The translations under genes and the position numbers were made by a program. A stretch of 48,618 nt of DNA, from NCBI GenBank assembly GCA_964454745.1, contig CAYVUI010000015.1, positions 1-48,618 of the forward strand, in the 5' to 3' direction. The DNA is from CAYVUI01 sp964454745 (lineage in GTDB: Bacteria; Planctomycetota; Phycisphaerae; Sedimentisphaerales; Anaerohalosphaeraceae). Under the pieces are notes generated by a model. That model was not told the origin of the DNA. It saw only the letters and a program-made list of their open reading frames with translations, and did not search any database. Of this stretch, positions 15,736 through 25,062 are shown piece by piece; the stretch's first letter is position 1; each line of letters opens with the position of its first letter.

Positions 15736-17648
15736 TGGCTGATTCCGTTGGATTTGCGGCGGAAAACCTGGATCTGGCTGCCGAAACGGGAGTTGGAAAC
15801 GGGCGTATAATTTTGCATGACGTAGTCGCGAAGAGGTTTCATGGAGTCAAACCGCTGGGCCTCTTCTTCGCTGATGTTTTGGATAAGGTATTCTTTGTAT
15901 TTCTGCTCGAAGACCCTGACGATGGGCGGCTGGTTGGGCAGGAAAACTGTTGGTGGATTTTTGCCCTGCGGATTGGGGATTTGCGGCCACAGGACCAGCG
16001 GCGGTACCGTCCATGGGAAATGGTTCTTGCGGGTATCGACGATGAATTTGGGCGGCTGTTTTTCGAAGGATGTCACGATCTGGCTGACGTGGCCGGCGAG
16101 TACCTGCGGGGAGTAAACATGCATCTCGCTGATAAAGGCCCTTGGTACGCTGCTGAACCGCTGGGAGTGTGTGTAAATCCCGGGAATCCAGCCCCAGACG
16201 TAAATGGTGTCGTCCTGAGTGGAGTTGAGTTGTATGTGCTGTGCTGCGTACTGCCAGGGATAGAGCAGGTTTTTCTGCTTGATGAGTTTGATTTCTTCGA
16301 GCTTCTGAGCGTATCCGCGCTGGCGATCCGGCTGGCCGTAGCGGTCTTTGTATTCTTGTCCGGAGTGGGGGCTCGTGCTGATGCCGATGAAGATGGGCGT
16401 GACCAGGAATACGGCCGCGATGATTGCGACCAGGCCCGCGGCCAGCATCGGCAGTTTGTTATTGCTGTTTTTGAGCTTCTGTGTGTACAGGTGAATCGCG
16501 TAGGCTGCGAGAAATGCCGCCGAACCGCACAAGGGGATGTAGTATTGTTCATACGAGCGTGGGCTGATCCAGACGAACGCGGTATCGAGCAGCCACCAGA
16601 TAATCAAAAAAAGCGGGAAGCGGTCTGCAAGAGTGGATTTTTCCATGGTTTTGGGTTTGAGGAAATAGATACGCCGCCATACGAAGCAGACGAGTGAAGC
16701 CGTGGCCAGCAGAATCGGCAGTGAGAGCACTTTGTAATACCGCATGACGATGGGGAACTGATCCTTGAGGCCGAAAAGTTCCCGGCTCGATGAGATGTAA
16801 TCGGTCAGTGTAAGCATCGGCAGGGTGTGGATTGCGGAAGCAATCAGGGGGGTATTTGTTGACGATTCGATGTATGAAAACAGGATGCGGAAATAGGATG
16901 AATAGGGCAGGGGGATATCCACACCGGAAATCAATATCCATGCGGCAATCGGGGCGATGGCCAGGACCGCACCGCCGGCAACGAGGCCGATATCCCTGAG
17001 GCCGTTTTTCAAGTCGGTCCATTTGGACAGTATGGAGGTCAATAACAATACTGCCGCGGCAAAGGGGGCACTGATGCCGGTCTGTTTAAAAAGTGGAGCC
17101 CACGCGAGGAAAAAGCCGGCTAGAAGGGCAAGGATGAATTTCTGTTTCTTGAGATAGAGGACCAGAAACGCCGCGCCGATGATCATGACGGCGGTCATAT
17201 ATTGTTCTTTTACGTTTCCGTACTTGGCGATGACCGGTGCGCAGAGATATATTGCTGCCAGTGCGGTCGAGACCGTTGCAGCGAACCGGCCATATACTGC
17301 GCGAACGGCGATGAACATCGTTATCAGGGCCAGTAATTGCAGCAGCATCTGTATGACCTGGGGGCCGACATCGGAGTATCCGAAAAGCTTGACACCGAGC
17401 ATGTTCACCAGCAGCGTTCCGATCCGGGCGCTGGTGACTTCCTCTGTTCCGATTTCTGCACCGTCGAGGATGTGCGCTGCGGAATACACATAGGCGGCAC
17501 TGTCAAACGGCCCGGGGGTGTTGAATTCGATGTATTTGCCGTAGCAAAACGGGATGCCCGCGAGAAGCAGGGTCAAAATGATTGCGAAAATATCCGCTTT
17601 GGTGAGTTTGATCTTTTGAGTCCATTTTTGGGGGGCGGTCGCATCCAT
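15732..17648 (-). CDS. Polytopic GT-C glycosyltransferase, PMT/ArnT-like
   Basis: Integral membrane protein of 638 residues that probably moves a sugar from a polyprenyl-phosphate donor to an acceptor outside the cytoplasm. After a basic N-terminus there is a first helix around 20-35, then a loop with PGPFDSAAYVYSAAHIL, which carries the acidic residue where GT-C enzymes place the catalytic Asp/Glu. At least ten further hydrophobic helices follow (such as LLLQLLALITMFIAV and MLAAGLVAIIAAVFLVT). A soluble C-terminal domain of about 180 residues contains DDTIYVWGWIPGIYTHSQ. It pairs naturally with the polyprenyl-phosphate GT2 encoded 12 bases upstream. The family assignment is by layout; exact clan and substrate are uncertain. 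Confidence 0.78.
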   Translation of the reverse strand: MDATAPQKWTQKIKLTKADIFAIILTLLLAGIPFCYGKYIEFNTPGPFDSAAYVYSAAHILDGAEIGTEEVTSARIGTLLVNMLGVKLFGYSDVGPQVIQMLLQLLALITMFIAVRAVYGRFAATVSTALAAIYLCAPVIAKYGNVKEQYMTAVMIIGAAFLVLYLKKQKFILALLAGFFLAWAPLFKQTGISAPFAAAVLLLTSILSKWTDLKNGLRDIGLVAGGAVLAIAPIAAWILISGVDIPLPYSSYFRILFSYIESSTNTPLIASAIHTLPMLTLTDYISSSRELFGLKDQFPIVMRYYKVLSLPILLATASLVCFVWRRIYFLKPKTMEKSTLADRFPLFLIIWWLLDTAFVWISPRSYEQYYIPLCGSAAFLAAYAIHLYTQKLKNSNNKLPMLAAGLVAIIAAVFLVTPIFIGISTSPHSGQEYKDRYGQPDRQRGYAQKLEEIKLIKQKNLLYPWQYAAQHIQLNSTQDDTIYVWGWIPGIYTHSQRFSSVPRAFISEMHVYSPQVLAGHVSQIVTSFEKQPPKFIVDTRKNHFPWTVPPLVLWPQIPNPQGKNPPTVFLPNQPPIVRVFEQKYKEYLIQNISEEEAQRFDSMKPLRDYVMQNYTPVSNSRFGSQIQVFRRKSNGISQ

Positions 17649-17660
17649 ACGTTTTCCATT

Positions 17661-18659
17661 TTATGAAGTTTGCGGCGGTTGATCTCGATTGAGTTCGGCT
17701 TTGGATTCGTAAATTTTGTCAATGACGTAGATCGCCCGGCCCTGCGATTCGTGATACGTGCGAACCATCAGCTCCGCGAGCAGACCCATCAGGATGAACT
17801 GGATGGTCGTAGTAATCAAAAGGGCCGTCAGGACGAGCAGTGGATTTCGGTTCATCGGCAGGTGAGCCGAGGAGATAAACTTTTGATAGAGTACGACCAG
17901 TCCGCAGAGAAAAGAGCCAAAGGCGGACAGTACGCCAAGGCCGCCAAACACGTAGATCGGCTTCGTGGAAAAGGACATCAGGAATTTGATCGTAATCAAA
18001 TCCAGCAGAACCTTGAAGGTCCTGGAGAGTCCGTACTTGGCCTGACCGTGTTTGCGGGGCCTGTGGTTTACGACGATCTCGGAGACTTTTTCGCCCGACC
18101 ACTGGGCCAGGGCGGGGATAAACCTATGCATTTCGCCGTAAAGGCGAATCTGCTTGATCGACTGGGCCTTGTAGGCCTTGAGCGTACAGCCGAAGTCATG
18201 AAGTTTTACGCCGGTAATCCAGGCAATCAGGCCGTTGGCAAGTTTTGAGGGAATCGTTCGCGAGGAGTCGTCTTTTCGGTCTTTTCGCCAGCCGCTGACG
18301 ATATCATATCCTTTTTCCAGCTCTGCAAGCAGCCTGGGTATGTCCGCGGGGTCGTTCTGGCCGTCGGCATCGATGGGAATGATGACATTGCCGCTGGCAT
18401 TTTCAAAGCCGGCGGACATGGCTGCGGTCTGGCCGAAGTTCTTGCGGAATTTAATCACCCGAACCGCAGGGTCCCTGCGGGAAATATCCAGCATGACCTC
18501 AAGGCTCTTGTCCGTGGAACCATCGTCGACGAAAATGATCTCGTAAGGGTATTTTTCTCTGATCGCAGCCGTAATTTCTTCGTACAGGCCCTCTATGGAG
18601 TCCTCTTCATTCAGGACAGGAATGATAATTGACAATTCTATTGGTGCGTTCGTGGTCAT
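17661..18659 (-). CDS. Polyprenyl-phosphate glycosyltransferase, DPM1/ArnC/GtrB family
   Basis: GT2 enzyme predicted to load a sugar onto undecaprenyl phosphate for use by membrane GT-C enzymes. The N-terminus ELSIIIPVLNEEDSIEGLYE, DDGSTDKS, KFRKNFGQTAAMSAGF and IPIDADGQNDPADIP are diagnostic of the DPM1-like group. CTLKAYKAQSIKQI and HRPRKHGQAKYGLSRT complete the catalytic domain. Two hydrophobic helices at about 235-260 and 280-300 place the C-terminus in the membrane, as in ArnC and GtrB. It is the first gene of the minus-strand glycan operon and is followed 12 bases later by the PMT-like gene. Confidence 0.9.
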   Translation of the reverse strand: MTTNAPIELSIIIPVLNEEDSIEGLYEEITAAIREKYPYEIIFVDDGSTDKSLEVMLDISRRDPAVRVIKFRKNFGQTAAMSAGFENASGNVIIPIDADGQNDPADIPRLLAELEKGYDIVSGWRKDRKDDSSRTIPSKLANGLIAWITGVKLHDFGCTLKAYKAQSIKQIRLYGEMHRFIPALAQWSGEKVSEIVVNHRPRKHGQAKYGLSRTFKVLLDLITIKFLMSFSTKPIYVFGGLGVLSAFGSFLCGLVVLYQKFISSAHLPMNRNPLLVLTALLITTTIQFILMGLLAELMVRTYHESQGRAIYVIDKIYESKAELNRDQPPQTS

Positions 18660-18730
18660 AAAGCTATCCGTTTGTGGGCATTTAAGCCCGAATTTTAATG
18701 CTGCTGGCTGTTTGTGTAAAGCGAAAGTCC

Positions 18731-18787
18731 TTTTTTTTGCCTTTTGAGTTGGAACTTTGGAAAGGCTTCCTTGTCAAAAGGAAAAAA
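18731..18787. repeat. Imperfect inverted repeat between divergent genes
   Basis: CCTTTTGA (18740-18747) and TCAAAAGG (18774-18781) are exact complements. The pairing extends outward, after one unpaired base, through a run of T (18731-18738) against a run of A (18782-18787), giving roughly 14 paired bases around a 26-base loop. It lies in the intergenic space between the divergent GT2 and DUF1573 genes, just upstream of the lipoprotein promoter. Whether it acts as an operator, RNA hairpin or nothing is unknown. Confidence 0.35.
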
Positions 18788-18795
18788 GTTCTCTA

Positions 18796-18824
18796 TTGCG
18801 AAAACTTTTTTTAAACGATATAGT
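18796..18824 (+). promoter_or_regulatory. Promoter of the DUF1573 lipoprotein gene
   Basis: TTGCGA (18796-18801, four of six) and TATAGT (18819-18824, five of six) are spaced by 17 bases. The predicted leader is about 95 bases up to the ATG at 18925, which has GAGGA at 18916-18920. Confidence 0.5.
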
Positions 18825-18924
18825 ACTATGGCCGTATTGATTATGGCTTTATACGCTGGATTAAACGTATCTTGTCCTGAATAAGAGATTTATCGGTATG
18901 AAACACTAATGATTTGAGGATTTT

Positions 18925-20100
18925 ATGATGAAGAATATGCGACTTTTGTTCTCTTTTTTGCTTATTTCTGTATTTATAGTTATGTCGGGCTGCTCTGAGC
19001 AACAGGCCAATGCCGGTTCTATGGAGACCTCCAATTCTCGATCCACTTTGTCGGAATCAAGTGATTCGGAGGTTGTCCTGACCAAAGATGAGGATCAGGA
19101 AAAGATAAAGCGGGCCCGTGAGGTCCAAAATGCCGTTGAGAGCGTCAAAAATGACGATTCTCCGACCGAGGAGGTTAAAAGCGGTGAAGGACCTAAGCTT
19201 GTTGTTCCCGAGCAGATTCATGATTACGGCAAGGTCGGTCCGAGGAGTCGCACCCAGGGCAAGTTTTTATTTAAAAATGAAGGTAAATCGACTCTGAAAA
19301 TCTCACGGATTCAGTCCACCTGTGGATGTACGGTGCCTCAGCTTAAGAAAAAGGAATACGCTCCCGGCGAGGAAGGGCAGATCGATGTGACTTTCAGTGC
19401 TGGCGTACGGGAAGGGGTAACGACAAAAAATCTCTTTATTCACAGCAATGATCCTGAAAATCCGCGTTTTCGGCTTCAAATCAAGGCTGAAGTTGTCCTT
19501 TCGGTGGATTATTCACCCAAAACGCTCAATCTTTCACTTCTGGAAGATAATGCCGGGCTGGATGTGATTGAGATCAAGAGCAAGGATGACCGTGAGTTCT
19601 CGATAACAAACATCCAGGATGTCCGCGATGCGATTACGATTCCCTTCAACCCGGAAACGAAATCGACGATGTTCCGTCTTCATCCCCAGGCCAACATGGA
19701 AAAGCTTAAAAAGACCCCTAACGGGACGCTTCAGATCAAGCTAAGTCACCCGGAAACCAAGGAAGTTTCGATTTCATACTTTGCTCCTTCTGTTTTCCAG
19801 GTCACGCCGCCGCGGATTATTCTGCGTGAGGCCAAGCCCGGTGAGACAATTGTTCGCGATGTTTCGATCCTGAGCAATTACGGTGAAAAGTTTGAAATCG
19901 CGGATATTGAGGTTGAAAACGGCTCTATGGAAGTCATTGAACAGCAAATGATTGATGATGGAAAGGTCGCGAAGCTTAAAGTGGCTGTTACGCCTCCCCA
20001 GCCGGAGGGCAATTCCCGCTACTTTACCGACACCATGCGGATTCACCTGGATTCCGGTTTCGAGCTGGAGGTGCGTTCGAGCGGTTGGTTTAAACTGTAA
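18925..20100 (+). CDS. DUF1573 domain lipoprotein
   Basis: Secreted 391-residue lipoprotein of unknown function. The signal peptide is followed by a lipobox ending SGC (Cys23), so the mature protein is probably membrane-anchored. A Ser/Glu/Asp-rich linker spans about 30-90. The DUF1573 Ig-like domain (about 93-190) shows the signature IQSTCGCTVPQL, with the STCGC cysteines at 133 and 135, and FIHSNDPENP. Two more beta-rich stretches follow. DUF1573 proteins are common in Planctomycetota and Bacteroidota, where related domains resemble the ASH/PapD-like fold; a scaffolding role is inference. The gene stands alone between its own promoter and terminator. Confidence 0.85.
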   Translation: MMKNMRLLFSFLLISVFIVMSGCSEQQANAGSMETSNSRSTLSESSDSEVVLTKDEDQEKIKRAREVQNAVESVKNDDSPTEEVKSGEGPKLVVPEQIHDYGKVGPRSRTQGKFLFKNEGKSTLKISRIQSTCGCTVPQLKKKEYAPGEEGQIDVTFSAGVREGVTTKNLFIHSNDPENPRFRLQIKAEVVLSVDYSPKTLNLSLLEDNAGLDVIEIKSKDDREFSITNIQDVRDAITIPFNPETKSTMFRLHPQANMEKLKKTPNGTLQIKLSHPETKEVSISYFAPSVFQVTPPRIILREAKPGETIVRDVSILSNYGEKFEIADIEVENGSMEVIEQQMIDDGKVAKLKVAVTPPQPEGNSRYFTDTMRIHLDSGFELEVRSSGWFKL

Positions 20101-20133
20101 AATTCGATTATGATTTTACTGAAAACATGAGAA

Positions 20134-20159
20134 AAGGTCCGTATAAACGGGCCTTTTTT
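20134..20159 (+). terminator. Rho-independent terminator of the DUF1573 gene
   Basis: AAGGTCCGT (20134-20142) pairs with ACGGGCCTT (20147-20155) over a four-base loop, with one G-U pair, and is followed by a T run to 20159. It is about 35 bases after the stop codon. Confidence 0.85.
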
Positions 20160-20306
20160 GTTATGATAGCAACAAGCCAATGTGGAACTTTTTGGTTGGC
20201 TGGTTGTCAGTTTACATAGAGATCGGTTCTTGTTTTCGGGTATTATATTGCAGAAAATGAGTTTTTCTGGTCGAAGAAGTGTGGAATGACTATAAGGTGA
20301 TTTTGA

Positions 20307-21344
20307 TTGGTTAAACTGCTGAAAATAACGAGCCTGGTGGTCGTGATTGTTGCCGTTGCAACGATCGCTACAGTCGGTGTATATACCTTCCGGGGTGAAA
20401 CACGGGCCGATGAGCTGTTGTCCCGGCCGGATATCATCGAGCAGTACCGGGAGAAGGTGACGGCTGAGACTTCCGGTCCGCCCAAGGAATCGCCGCTGGT
20501 CGCCCAGGCAAAGATGTTTTCATTCCGGATCGATCCGCCGCCGGCTCCGGAGCCGGTTGCTAAAGAGCGGGACGATTCCGGTCGTCCTAATATAACGCCG
20601 GATCTCGGGGATATTCGCCCCAAAACCGTCCAGGCGGTCAAATTCAGTCTCGTGGCGACATGTAAATACGAAGCACACCCTGAAAAGAGCCTTGCGCTGC
20701 TGAATTTTCCCGGGGAAGGGCAGAAATGGGTTCGCCAGGGCGAGGAGGTCGGCCGGGCAGTGATCGAGGAAATTCGGGACGGCAGCGTCATTTATGTGAC
20801 CGACCAAGTCCGCCAGGAAGTAATGATGCCTACGCCGAGCACCCAAATGCCCAGCACGCTGCTGGCCGGGGGCGCTGAGGCCCAGATGAAGCAGGCCACG
20901 GAAATGATTCAGCAGATGATCGGCGGCAATGTGCGGGACCTGAGCTTCGATGAAGCTGAAGATGAGGATGAGGACGAAGATGAGGTTGGTGTTGTGCCCC
21001 AGCCGCGGACGACACAAAAGACGCAAACTTCTCCGGACGGGCTGCCCACAACCGGCGAGCGGTCGCGATATGCGAATTTCCGCCGAAAAGAGCCCGCGTC
21101 AAATCCCGGGAAAAAGCCCGCTCCGTCGCCGGTGGACGTGACTCCCGAGGAAAATGTTAAAATGATCGATGATTCGATCAGCCAGGTTCGCGAACTTATT
21201 AATAAATCCAAGGATGCGGAATCCCCGGAGGAGCAGCAGGGGGCGGCGATGCTTACCGCGGTTTTACAGATGCTCGAAGAGACCAAACAGGAAGCGCAAA
21301 AGGAAGTTCCGGAGCAGCAGGAAAGCAAAAAAGAGGGTGAATGA
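20307..21344 (+). CDS. gspC: GspC-like type II secretion inner-membrane protein
   Basis: Predicted inner-membrane T2SS component that would link the inner-membrane platform to the secretin. The start is a TTG with a well-placed AAGGTGA (20294-20300). A short cytoplasmic end precedes one membrane helix (about 7-28). The periplasmic HR-like domain covers about 105-170 (VKFSLVATCKYE, LLNFPGEGQKWVRQGEEVG, VIYVTDQVRQEV). After this there is no PDZ or coiled-coil domain of classical GspC; instead comes a highly acidic run (DEAEDEDEDEDE, about 215-226) and a charged Pro/Lys-rich tail. The assignment rests on topology, the HR-like segment and its position first in the gsp cluster. A 208-base gap separates it from gspD. 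Confidence 0.7.
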   Translation: MVKLLKITSLVVVIVAVATIATVGVYTFRGETRADELLSRPDIIEQYREKVTAETSGPPKESPLVAQAKMFSFRIDPPPAPEPVAKERDDSGRPNITPDLGDIRPKTVQAVKFSLVATCKYEAHPEKSLALLNFPGEGQKWVRQGEEVGRAVIEEIRDGSVIYVTDQVRQEVMMPTPSTQMPSTLLAGGAEAQMKQATEMIQQMIGGNVRDLSFDEAEDEDEDEDEVGVVPQPRTTQKTQTSPDGLPTTGERSRYANFRRKEPASNPGKKPAPSPVDVTPEENVKMIDDSISQVRELINKSKDAESPEEQQGAAMLTAVLQMLEETKQEAQKEVPEQQESKKEGE

Positions 21345-21552
21345 GCAGGGATGCAGCCAAAAAACCTCTTTTTTTTCGTGCAAAGGAACTTTTCTCGCCT
21401 ATCATTGTCTTACTTTTAGGCCCGATACGGTCTTTTAGTGTCGGAGAATGCCTGAAAAAATCGACATCATTACCCGAAATATCCGATAATAATGTTATCA
21501 GAGCCTTTATAAATTGAATTTTTAAGATTTGCCAGTAACGATGGAGTCAGAA

Positions 21553-24500
21553 ATGATACACAATTTTGTCAGGAATCGGCGGGGGCCGGCGATATGTTTG
21601 CTATTGGCTTGTATGGCCGCGTTATGCGTGGTCTTTAGCGGCGGCTCGGCTGATGGTGCGGACGATGTGCTTCGCAATAGGGTATTTCGCCTGCGAAACA
21701 CGGCTGCCGAGGATGTAAAGAAGATTCTTGTCGAGCTTGGGATAGGTTCGGATATCAATATTCTGCCCCAGAACAGCCTGATCGTTACGGCAAGCGAAAA
21801 TGAGGTGCTCGGCCAGGCGATGCGGATTGCTGAGCTGGCGGATCAGCGCAAGGATTACCAGGTTCGTACGCTGATCGAGGATGTCGAGCGGCAATATCTG
21901 CCGAGCGTTCTTGAGCAGAATTCGGAATTAAAGGATTATGAGATCGGAAATCTGAGCAGTCCGCCGGTCAGCACTGAGAAAGTGAATGTCATGGTGCTGG
22001 TTGCGGGCGGAGACCTGGTGGCGGTTGCCCCTTCGGGGATGGTAGACCCCATCGCGCTGCGTACGATCAAGCTGTATTCGCAGAACAAGGCTGAGGCCAG
22101 TGAGCCCGTCCAGCAGTTTCCTCCCAAGCCTAAAGAGGTAAAAACACAGCCCGATGAAGTGGAGGTGACCGTTACGCTGGGCGATAAAAAGCCCCAGGCT
22201 GATGAAAAAGCAGAGTCGGCACCGGAAGCCGCGGCGGAATCTTCGGAAGATGCACTGCTGGACGCATTAAAACAGGCGGAAAAATTCCTGGAACAAGCAT
22301 CTGCACAGTCTCCCGACCTGGTGGAGGAAATGAAGAGCGAGCCGAAGAAGGAGGATTCGGACGCGATTGAAAATATCGAAAAGATGCTTGGCAGCCTCAG
22401 TGAACAGGCCCAACAGGAGGGCTCCAGCGAGAAGCCTGCCAGCGGCGACGAGGAGGCAATGAGCTCGGATGAGCTGGCGGATTTGCTGATGAACATGCAG
22501 GGCGAAGGCAAAGAAGCCGAAGCTAAGCCCGCAAAAAGTGAAGATGTGAGCGAGATGAGCCCGGCCGAGATGCTGAAGTCTCTGACCGAGGACATGGCAA
22601 AGACCGGCGGGCAGGAGACGGCCGATCAGCCCGCGCAGCCGGCGGGTGAGACAAAAACGGCAAAGGAATACAACAACCCGTTTGAGGGCGATTACGATAT
22701 TGACAACCCTGAAACAGAGCTTGAGCTTACGATCACACTGCCCGAGCGGGTGGAGCTGACTTCCCTGATCGAGCTGGTCGGCAAGCAGCTTGGGCTTAAC
22801 TATGTATACGATGAAACGCAGGTCCGCGGGAATGTGACGCTCAAGGTGCATGACGGCAAGATCAAGGTTCGTGATATGTATGCCCTGCTTGAATCGGTGC
22901 TGAAGTTTCGCGGCTTTGCGATGTCGCGGCGCGGCAACCTGGTGATTATCGTACCGGCGGCGCAGATTCAGGATTATGACCCGAAGATCCAGGAGGATAT
23001 CGAGAATATCGAGCCGGGTAACGTCGTGGTGACGACGACGTTTGCACTGGATCATATCGGCACGGCCAGCGCGATCAACCTGCTGACGAATATGAAGCTG
23101 GGGCTCAACGTGACCCCGATTGCGGAGACGAATACGCTGATTGTGACCGGGTATGCGTACCGTATGCCGCGTATCCGCAAGATTCTGGACCTGGTGGATG
23201 TTCCCGGAGAGCAAAAGGTGTTCCGCCATCGTCAGCTTCGTTATACGATTGCCAGTAACCTGGCACCGCGTATCCAGGAACTGGCCAGCCAGCTCGAGGA
23301 TGTGACGGTTACGATTGATAAACCGACCAGCGCCCCGGCATCGCCGGCACGGACTACCGTGGTTCGCAGGCCGACGACCCGAACGCCGACACCTACCCCG
23401 GCGACACCGGCTCAACAGCCCCAGCAGGATGCGGTGTTCCTGAATACGGATGACCGGACCAACCGGATCTTTATGATCGGGCTTGAATCGCAGGTGGAGA
23501 TCGTCGAGGGCCTGATCGATGCACTGGACGTGCAGAAACAGGATTTGCGTTCGATTCAGCAGTACCAGATTCAGTTTGTCGGCGCGGAGGAAGTTCGCCA
23601 GAAGCTCGTTGAGCTGGAGATTATCAGTTCGGACAGTGTCCGGGCCAGCAGCCGAAGCAGTACCTCTCGGACGACGACTTCCCGAACGACGACCTCACGC
23701 ACGCCGCAGCCCCAACCAGCGGCGATAAATACCGAGCAGGCGGCGGAGAATATTATCGAGGGTGAGCCGCAGGTGGTGGTTCTCGAATCGACCAATTCGC
23801 TGCTGGTCAATGCCACGCCCGAGCAGCATACGCAGATCGCGATGATTATTACGTATGTGGACTCGCAGTTGGAAGAACAGGCGAACCCGTATGTTGTGTA
23901 TTCGCTGGAGAACCAGGACCCTGAAGACCTGGCTGAGGTGCTGCAAAAGGTCGTAGAGGCCCAGCTTGAGCAAAAGCAGCAAAGCGACCCGCAGGGCAAG
24001 ATTCAGTCGGTTTCCAAGATGGATAACGAAGAGCGGATTACAATTGTGCCGGATAAGGGTACGTTCTCGATTATTGTCTATGCGGCCAAAAAGTACCAGG
24101 AGCAGATCGGCAAGCTGATCGAGATTCTTGATAAACGGCGTCCGCAGGTGCTGATCGATGTGGCACTGGTGGAGATTTCGCGGAACGATCAGTTTGAGTA
24201 TGATTTGAACGTTATTGCGAATGCAAGAGATTTTGTTGGTGATAATGTTGCTGTTAGGCCTGCATTTCAAGATTCGAATTCGGTTGGGGTTGATTTTCTT
24301 GAAGGCGGTTGGAATGTTTTAGGAGGGGGTGCGTTCCAGGGCTTTTATGGCGCAAAACACATTCAAACACTTTTCACGATGATGGACAGTAAGGGATACG
24401 GGCGGGTTTTGGCCCAGCCGAAACTGCTGGCCAATGATAATGAAACCGGTACGATCAAAACGGTGACTTCAACTTATCGTTCTGAATCTACAGTTGCAGT

Positions 24501-25041
24501 TGACCAAAACGGCAATCCAGTGGAGTCTAGAGAATTCTCACAGTTTGATGCGACGATTCAATTGGAGATTACGCCTACGATCAGTGAAGGTGACCTGCTT
24601 CGTCTTGAGATTACACTGACGCGTGAAGATTTTGGCGATACCCCTATCGAAGGTGCTCCCCCGAACAAGGCCGCGACGGATGTAACGACGATTGTGACGG
24701 TGCCGGATAGCAAGACGATTATCCTTGGCGGGTTGACCAAGCTCAACCAGAGCAAGGGCGGCAGCAAGGTTCCGCTGTTGGGTGATTTGCCGTTGGTCGG
24801 TGCTCTGTTTCGGACTGCAAACAATAAAGATGATGCCAACCATCTTTATATTTTTGTCAAGTCGCATATTGTCCGTCCGGATGATGTGACCTTTGGAATG
24901 GAACGCTTAAAACAAATTTCTGACGGGTACCGCCATCAGTTTGAAGAGCAGGAAAAGAAATTCCAGTTTTATGAACAATTTCCGGATTCTAAGCCGGAGC
25001 CATTGGAGCCGGTACGGGTGCTGGAAGATATTGCAGAGTAA
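21553..25041 (+). CDS. gspD: Type II secretion outer-membrane secretin GspD, enlarged
   Basis: Multimeric outer-membrane channel of the T2SS. I choose the ATG at 21553 because GGAG at 21543-21546 is well spaced; ATG 21541 is possible. A signal peptide (LLLACMAALCVVFSGGSADGAD) broken here as hydrophobic plus cleavage region starts the protein. At about 1162 residues it is much longer than the usual 650-750. An extra N-terminal domain and a long Glu/Ala/Lys-rich segment (about 180-370) precede the N0 domain (VELTSLIELVGKQLGLNYVY). N1-N3 repeats follow, with Thr/Pro/Arg-rich loops near 600-630 and 697-723. The secretin core has VLIDVALVEISRNDQFEYDL, VLAQPKLLANDNETG and KVPLLGDLPLVGALFR. Short AT-rich stretches interrupt the core. 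Confidence 0.93.
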   Translation: MIHNFVRNRRGPAICLLLACMAALCVVFSGGSADGADDVLRNRVFRLRNTAAEDVKKILVELGIGSDINILPQNSLIVTASENEVLGQAMRIAELADQRKDYQVRTLIEDVERQYLPSVLEQNSELKDYEIGNLSSPPVSTEKVNVMVLVAGGDLVAVAPSGMVDPIALRTIKLYSQNKAEASEPVQQFPPKPKEVKTQPDEVEVTVTLGDKKPQADEKAESAPEAAAESSEDALLDALKQAEKFLEQASAQSPDLVEEMKSEPKKEDSDAIENIEKMLGSLSEQAQQEGSSEKPASGDEEAMSSDELADLLMNMQGEGKEAEAKPAKSEDVSEMSPAEMLKSLTEDMAKTGGQETADQPAQPAGETKTAKEYNNPFEGDYDIDNPETELELTITLPERVELTSLIELVGKQLGLNYVYDETQVRGNVTLKVHDGKIKVRDMYALLESVLKFRGFAMSRRGNLVIIVPAAQIQDYDPKIQEDIENIEPGNVVVTTTFALDHIGTASAINLLTNMKLGLNVTPIAETNTLIVTGYAYRMPRIRKILDLVDVPGEQKVFRHRQLRYTIASNLAPRIQELASQLEDVTVTIDKPTSAPASPARTTVVRRPTTRTPTPTPATPAQQPQQDAVFLNTDDRTNRIFMIGLESQVEIVEGLIDALDVQKQDLRSIQQYQIQFVGAEEVRQKLVELEIISSDSVRASSRSSTSRTTTSRTTTSRTPQPQPAAINTEQAAENIIEGEPQVVVLESTNSLLVNATPEQHTQIAMIITYVDSQLEEQANPYVVYSLENQDPEDLAEVLQKVVEAQLEQKQQSDPQGKIQSVSKMDNEERITIVPDKGTFSIIVYAAKKYQEQIGKLIEILDKRRPQVLIDVALVEISRNDQFEYDLNVIANARDFVGDNVAVRPAFQDSNSVGVDFLEGGWNVLGGGAFQGFYGAKHIQTLFTMMDSKGYGRVLAQPKLLANDNETGTIKTVTSTYRSESTVAVDQNGNPVESREFSQFDATIQLEITPTISEGDLLRLEITLTREDFGDTPIEGAPPNKAATDVTTIVTVPDSKTIILGGLTKLNQSKGGSKVPLLGDLPLVGALFRTANNKDDANHLYIFVKSHIVRPDDVTFGMERLKQISDGYRHQFEEQEKKFQFYEQFPDSKPEPLEPVRVLEDIAE

Positions 25042-25062
25042 GTAAGGTAAATCGCGAAATAT

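Noticed and set aside
18698..18820. 38-codon ORF on the plus strand before the DUF1573 gene
   Set aside because: No ribosome site, runs across the inverted repeat and the promoter, and the product has no recognisable feature.
22081..22680. Possible separate gene in the acidic region of gspD
   Set aside because: The reading frame runs without interruption from the signal peptide to the secretin core, with no internal start or stop, so it is an insert and not a fused neighbour.
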